From a bacterium (GTDB taxonomy: Bacteria; Pseudomonadota; Alphaproteobacteria; Caulobacterales; Caulobacteraceae), in the NCBI GenBank assembly GCA_030824495.1, contig JAVBXP010000054.1, forward strand, positions 1-49,521: a stretch of 49,521 bases of DNA. Reading direction: 5' to 3'. Positions 48,834-49,521 of this stretch are shown here, in pieces. Positions within the stretch are counted from its first letter, which is position 1, and the number at the start of each line of letters is the position of its first letter. The position numbers and the translations under genes are program-made. The notes beneath the pieces are model-generated. The model had not been told where the DNA came from, did not search any database, and saw nothing but the letters and a program-made list of their open reading frames with translations.

Positions 48834-49521
48834 TCAAGCTTGCGGGACTGCGAGGCGTCTTCAGCCTCGCGGTCCTGGTCCTGCTGGTGAGCGTCGGCGC
48901 GGCTTTCGCCGCCGCGCCGAAGTTCCCGCCCCTGACCGGGCGGGTGGTGGACAACGCCAACATCCTGTCGCCCGAAGCCGAGGCGAAGCTCACCACCGAG
49001 CTGGCGACGCTGGAGAGCCAGACGGGGCGCCAACTGGTGGTCGCGACTCTGCCCGACCTGCAGGGTTACGAGATCGAGGACTACGGCTACCAGCTGCTGC
49101 GTACCTGGGGCATCGGCAGCAAGGAGCGCGACGACGGCGCGATCCTGATCGTCGCCCCCAGCGAGCGGAAGGTTCGGGTCGAGGTCGGGTACGGGCTGGA
49201 GCCGGTGCTGACCGACGCCCTGTCCAGCGTGATCATCAACCAGACAATTTTGCCGGCCTTCAAGGCGGGCCAGATGGAGCAGGGGGTCGTCGATGGGACG
49301 GGCGCGCTGGTCCAGCAACTGACCTTGCCTGACGGGGAGGCGCGCGCAGCCGCGGCCGCGCCGGCCAAGGCCAGCGAGGGCGAGAGCATCGGGCCGGCGG
49401 TGATCTTCGTCATCTTCATCATCTTCTGGCTGCTGAGCGGCGTGATGGGCGGCCTTGGCCGTCGCGGTCGCGGCGGCCGCGGTCTTTGGTGGCTGCTGCC
49501 GCTGCTGCTGAACGGCGGCGG
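48830..49521 (+). CDS. TPM domain protein (YgcG-like), 3' end cut
   Basis: At least 230 residues. A signal peptide (SVGAAFAA) precedes the TPM domain, with VVDNANILSPEAEAKLTTEL, VVATLPDLQGYEIEDYGYQL and ILIVAPSERKVRVEVGYGLEPVL. A late hydrophobic segment (PAVIFVIFIIFWLLSGVMGG) is followed by a Gly-rich tail that runs off the window. TPM proteins are periplasmic and of unsettled function, linked to membrane or photosystem repair in relatives. The start overlaps the LemA stop. Confidence 0.9.
   Translation, partial: MIKLAGLRGVFSLAVLVLLVSVGAAFAAAPKFPPLTGRVVDNANILSPEAEAKLTTELATLESQTGRQLVVATLPDLQGYEIEDYGYQLLRTWGIGSKERDDGAILIVAPSERKVRVEVGYGLEPVLTDALSSVIINQTILPAFKAGQMEQGVVDGTGALVQQLTLPDGEARAAAAAPAKASEGESIGPAVIFVIFIIFWLLSGVMGGLGRRGRGGRGLWWLLPLLLNGG

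Overview
The window is high-GC DNA that reads like a chromosome segment of an alphaproteobacterium of the Caulobacter/Phenylobacterium type. Supporting this are tightly packed short operons with ATGA, GTGA and TTGA overlaps, a TonB-dependent receptor, a YebC-RuvC-RuvA group on one strand, and two families of intergenic palindromic repeats. The taxonomic call is an inference from gene content and base composition. I see no rRNA, tRNA, CRISPR array, transposase or integrase. Both ends are cut inside genes: ruvA on the left and a TPM-domain gene on the right.

Left part (1-5.6 kb): ruvC-ruvA, both leftward. Directly upstream of ruvC is a visibly more AT-rich four-gene leftward cassette (955-4453). 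It encodes a Rossmann-like protein, an Nmad2-type protein, a MazG/MazG_C protein and a protein of the DNA-base-hypermodification family (aG/PT-PPlase, HMUDK_hel). These families were linked by comparative genomics to phage hypermodified thymine systems. The cassette has no base-making enzyme of its own here, so it is the best candidate for an undescribed system, possibly one that senses, removes or blocks modified nucleotides. A two-HTH terminase-small-subunit-like gene diverges from it.

Middle part (5.6-31.5 kb): mostly ordinary metabolism and housekeeping. It holds rsgA with a small partner, a GntR regulator divergent from a CitMHS transporter, a PAP2 acid phosphatase, and a leftward operon of a degenerate RNase H-like protein, a CoaA-like kinase and an M50 protease. 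Next come a PaaI thioesterase, a Tat-exported class V aminotransferase, an MgtC-like protein, an autotransporter and yebC. A leftward run follows with an alpha/beta hydrolase, an SDR and two histidine phosphatases, preceded by a quinone oxidoreductase. Then come an AraC regulator, a TonB receptor, a secreted cyclophilin, a SnoaL-like protein and a DegT aminotransferase.

Right part (31.5-49.5 kb): an acyl-CoA synthetase; a divergent lipid-modification cluster (DUF2177 and a CFA-type methyltransferase leftward, a COG2907-type FAD protein and DUF1365 rightward); a heterodimeric ABC exporter with matched degenerate motifs; an M28 peptidase; two small leftward genes, one of them a regulator-like protein; a MarR-FabF pair; a LytTR membrane regulator divergent from an acyltransferase; and a LemA-TPM pair.

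Convergent gene ends are often filled by GC-rich palindromic repeats that probably act as two-way terminators. Several perfect dyads in promoter regions are good operator candidates.
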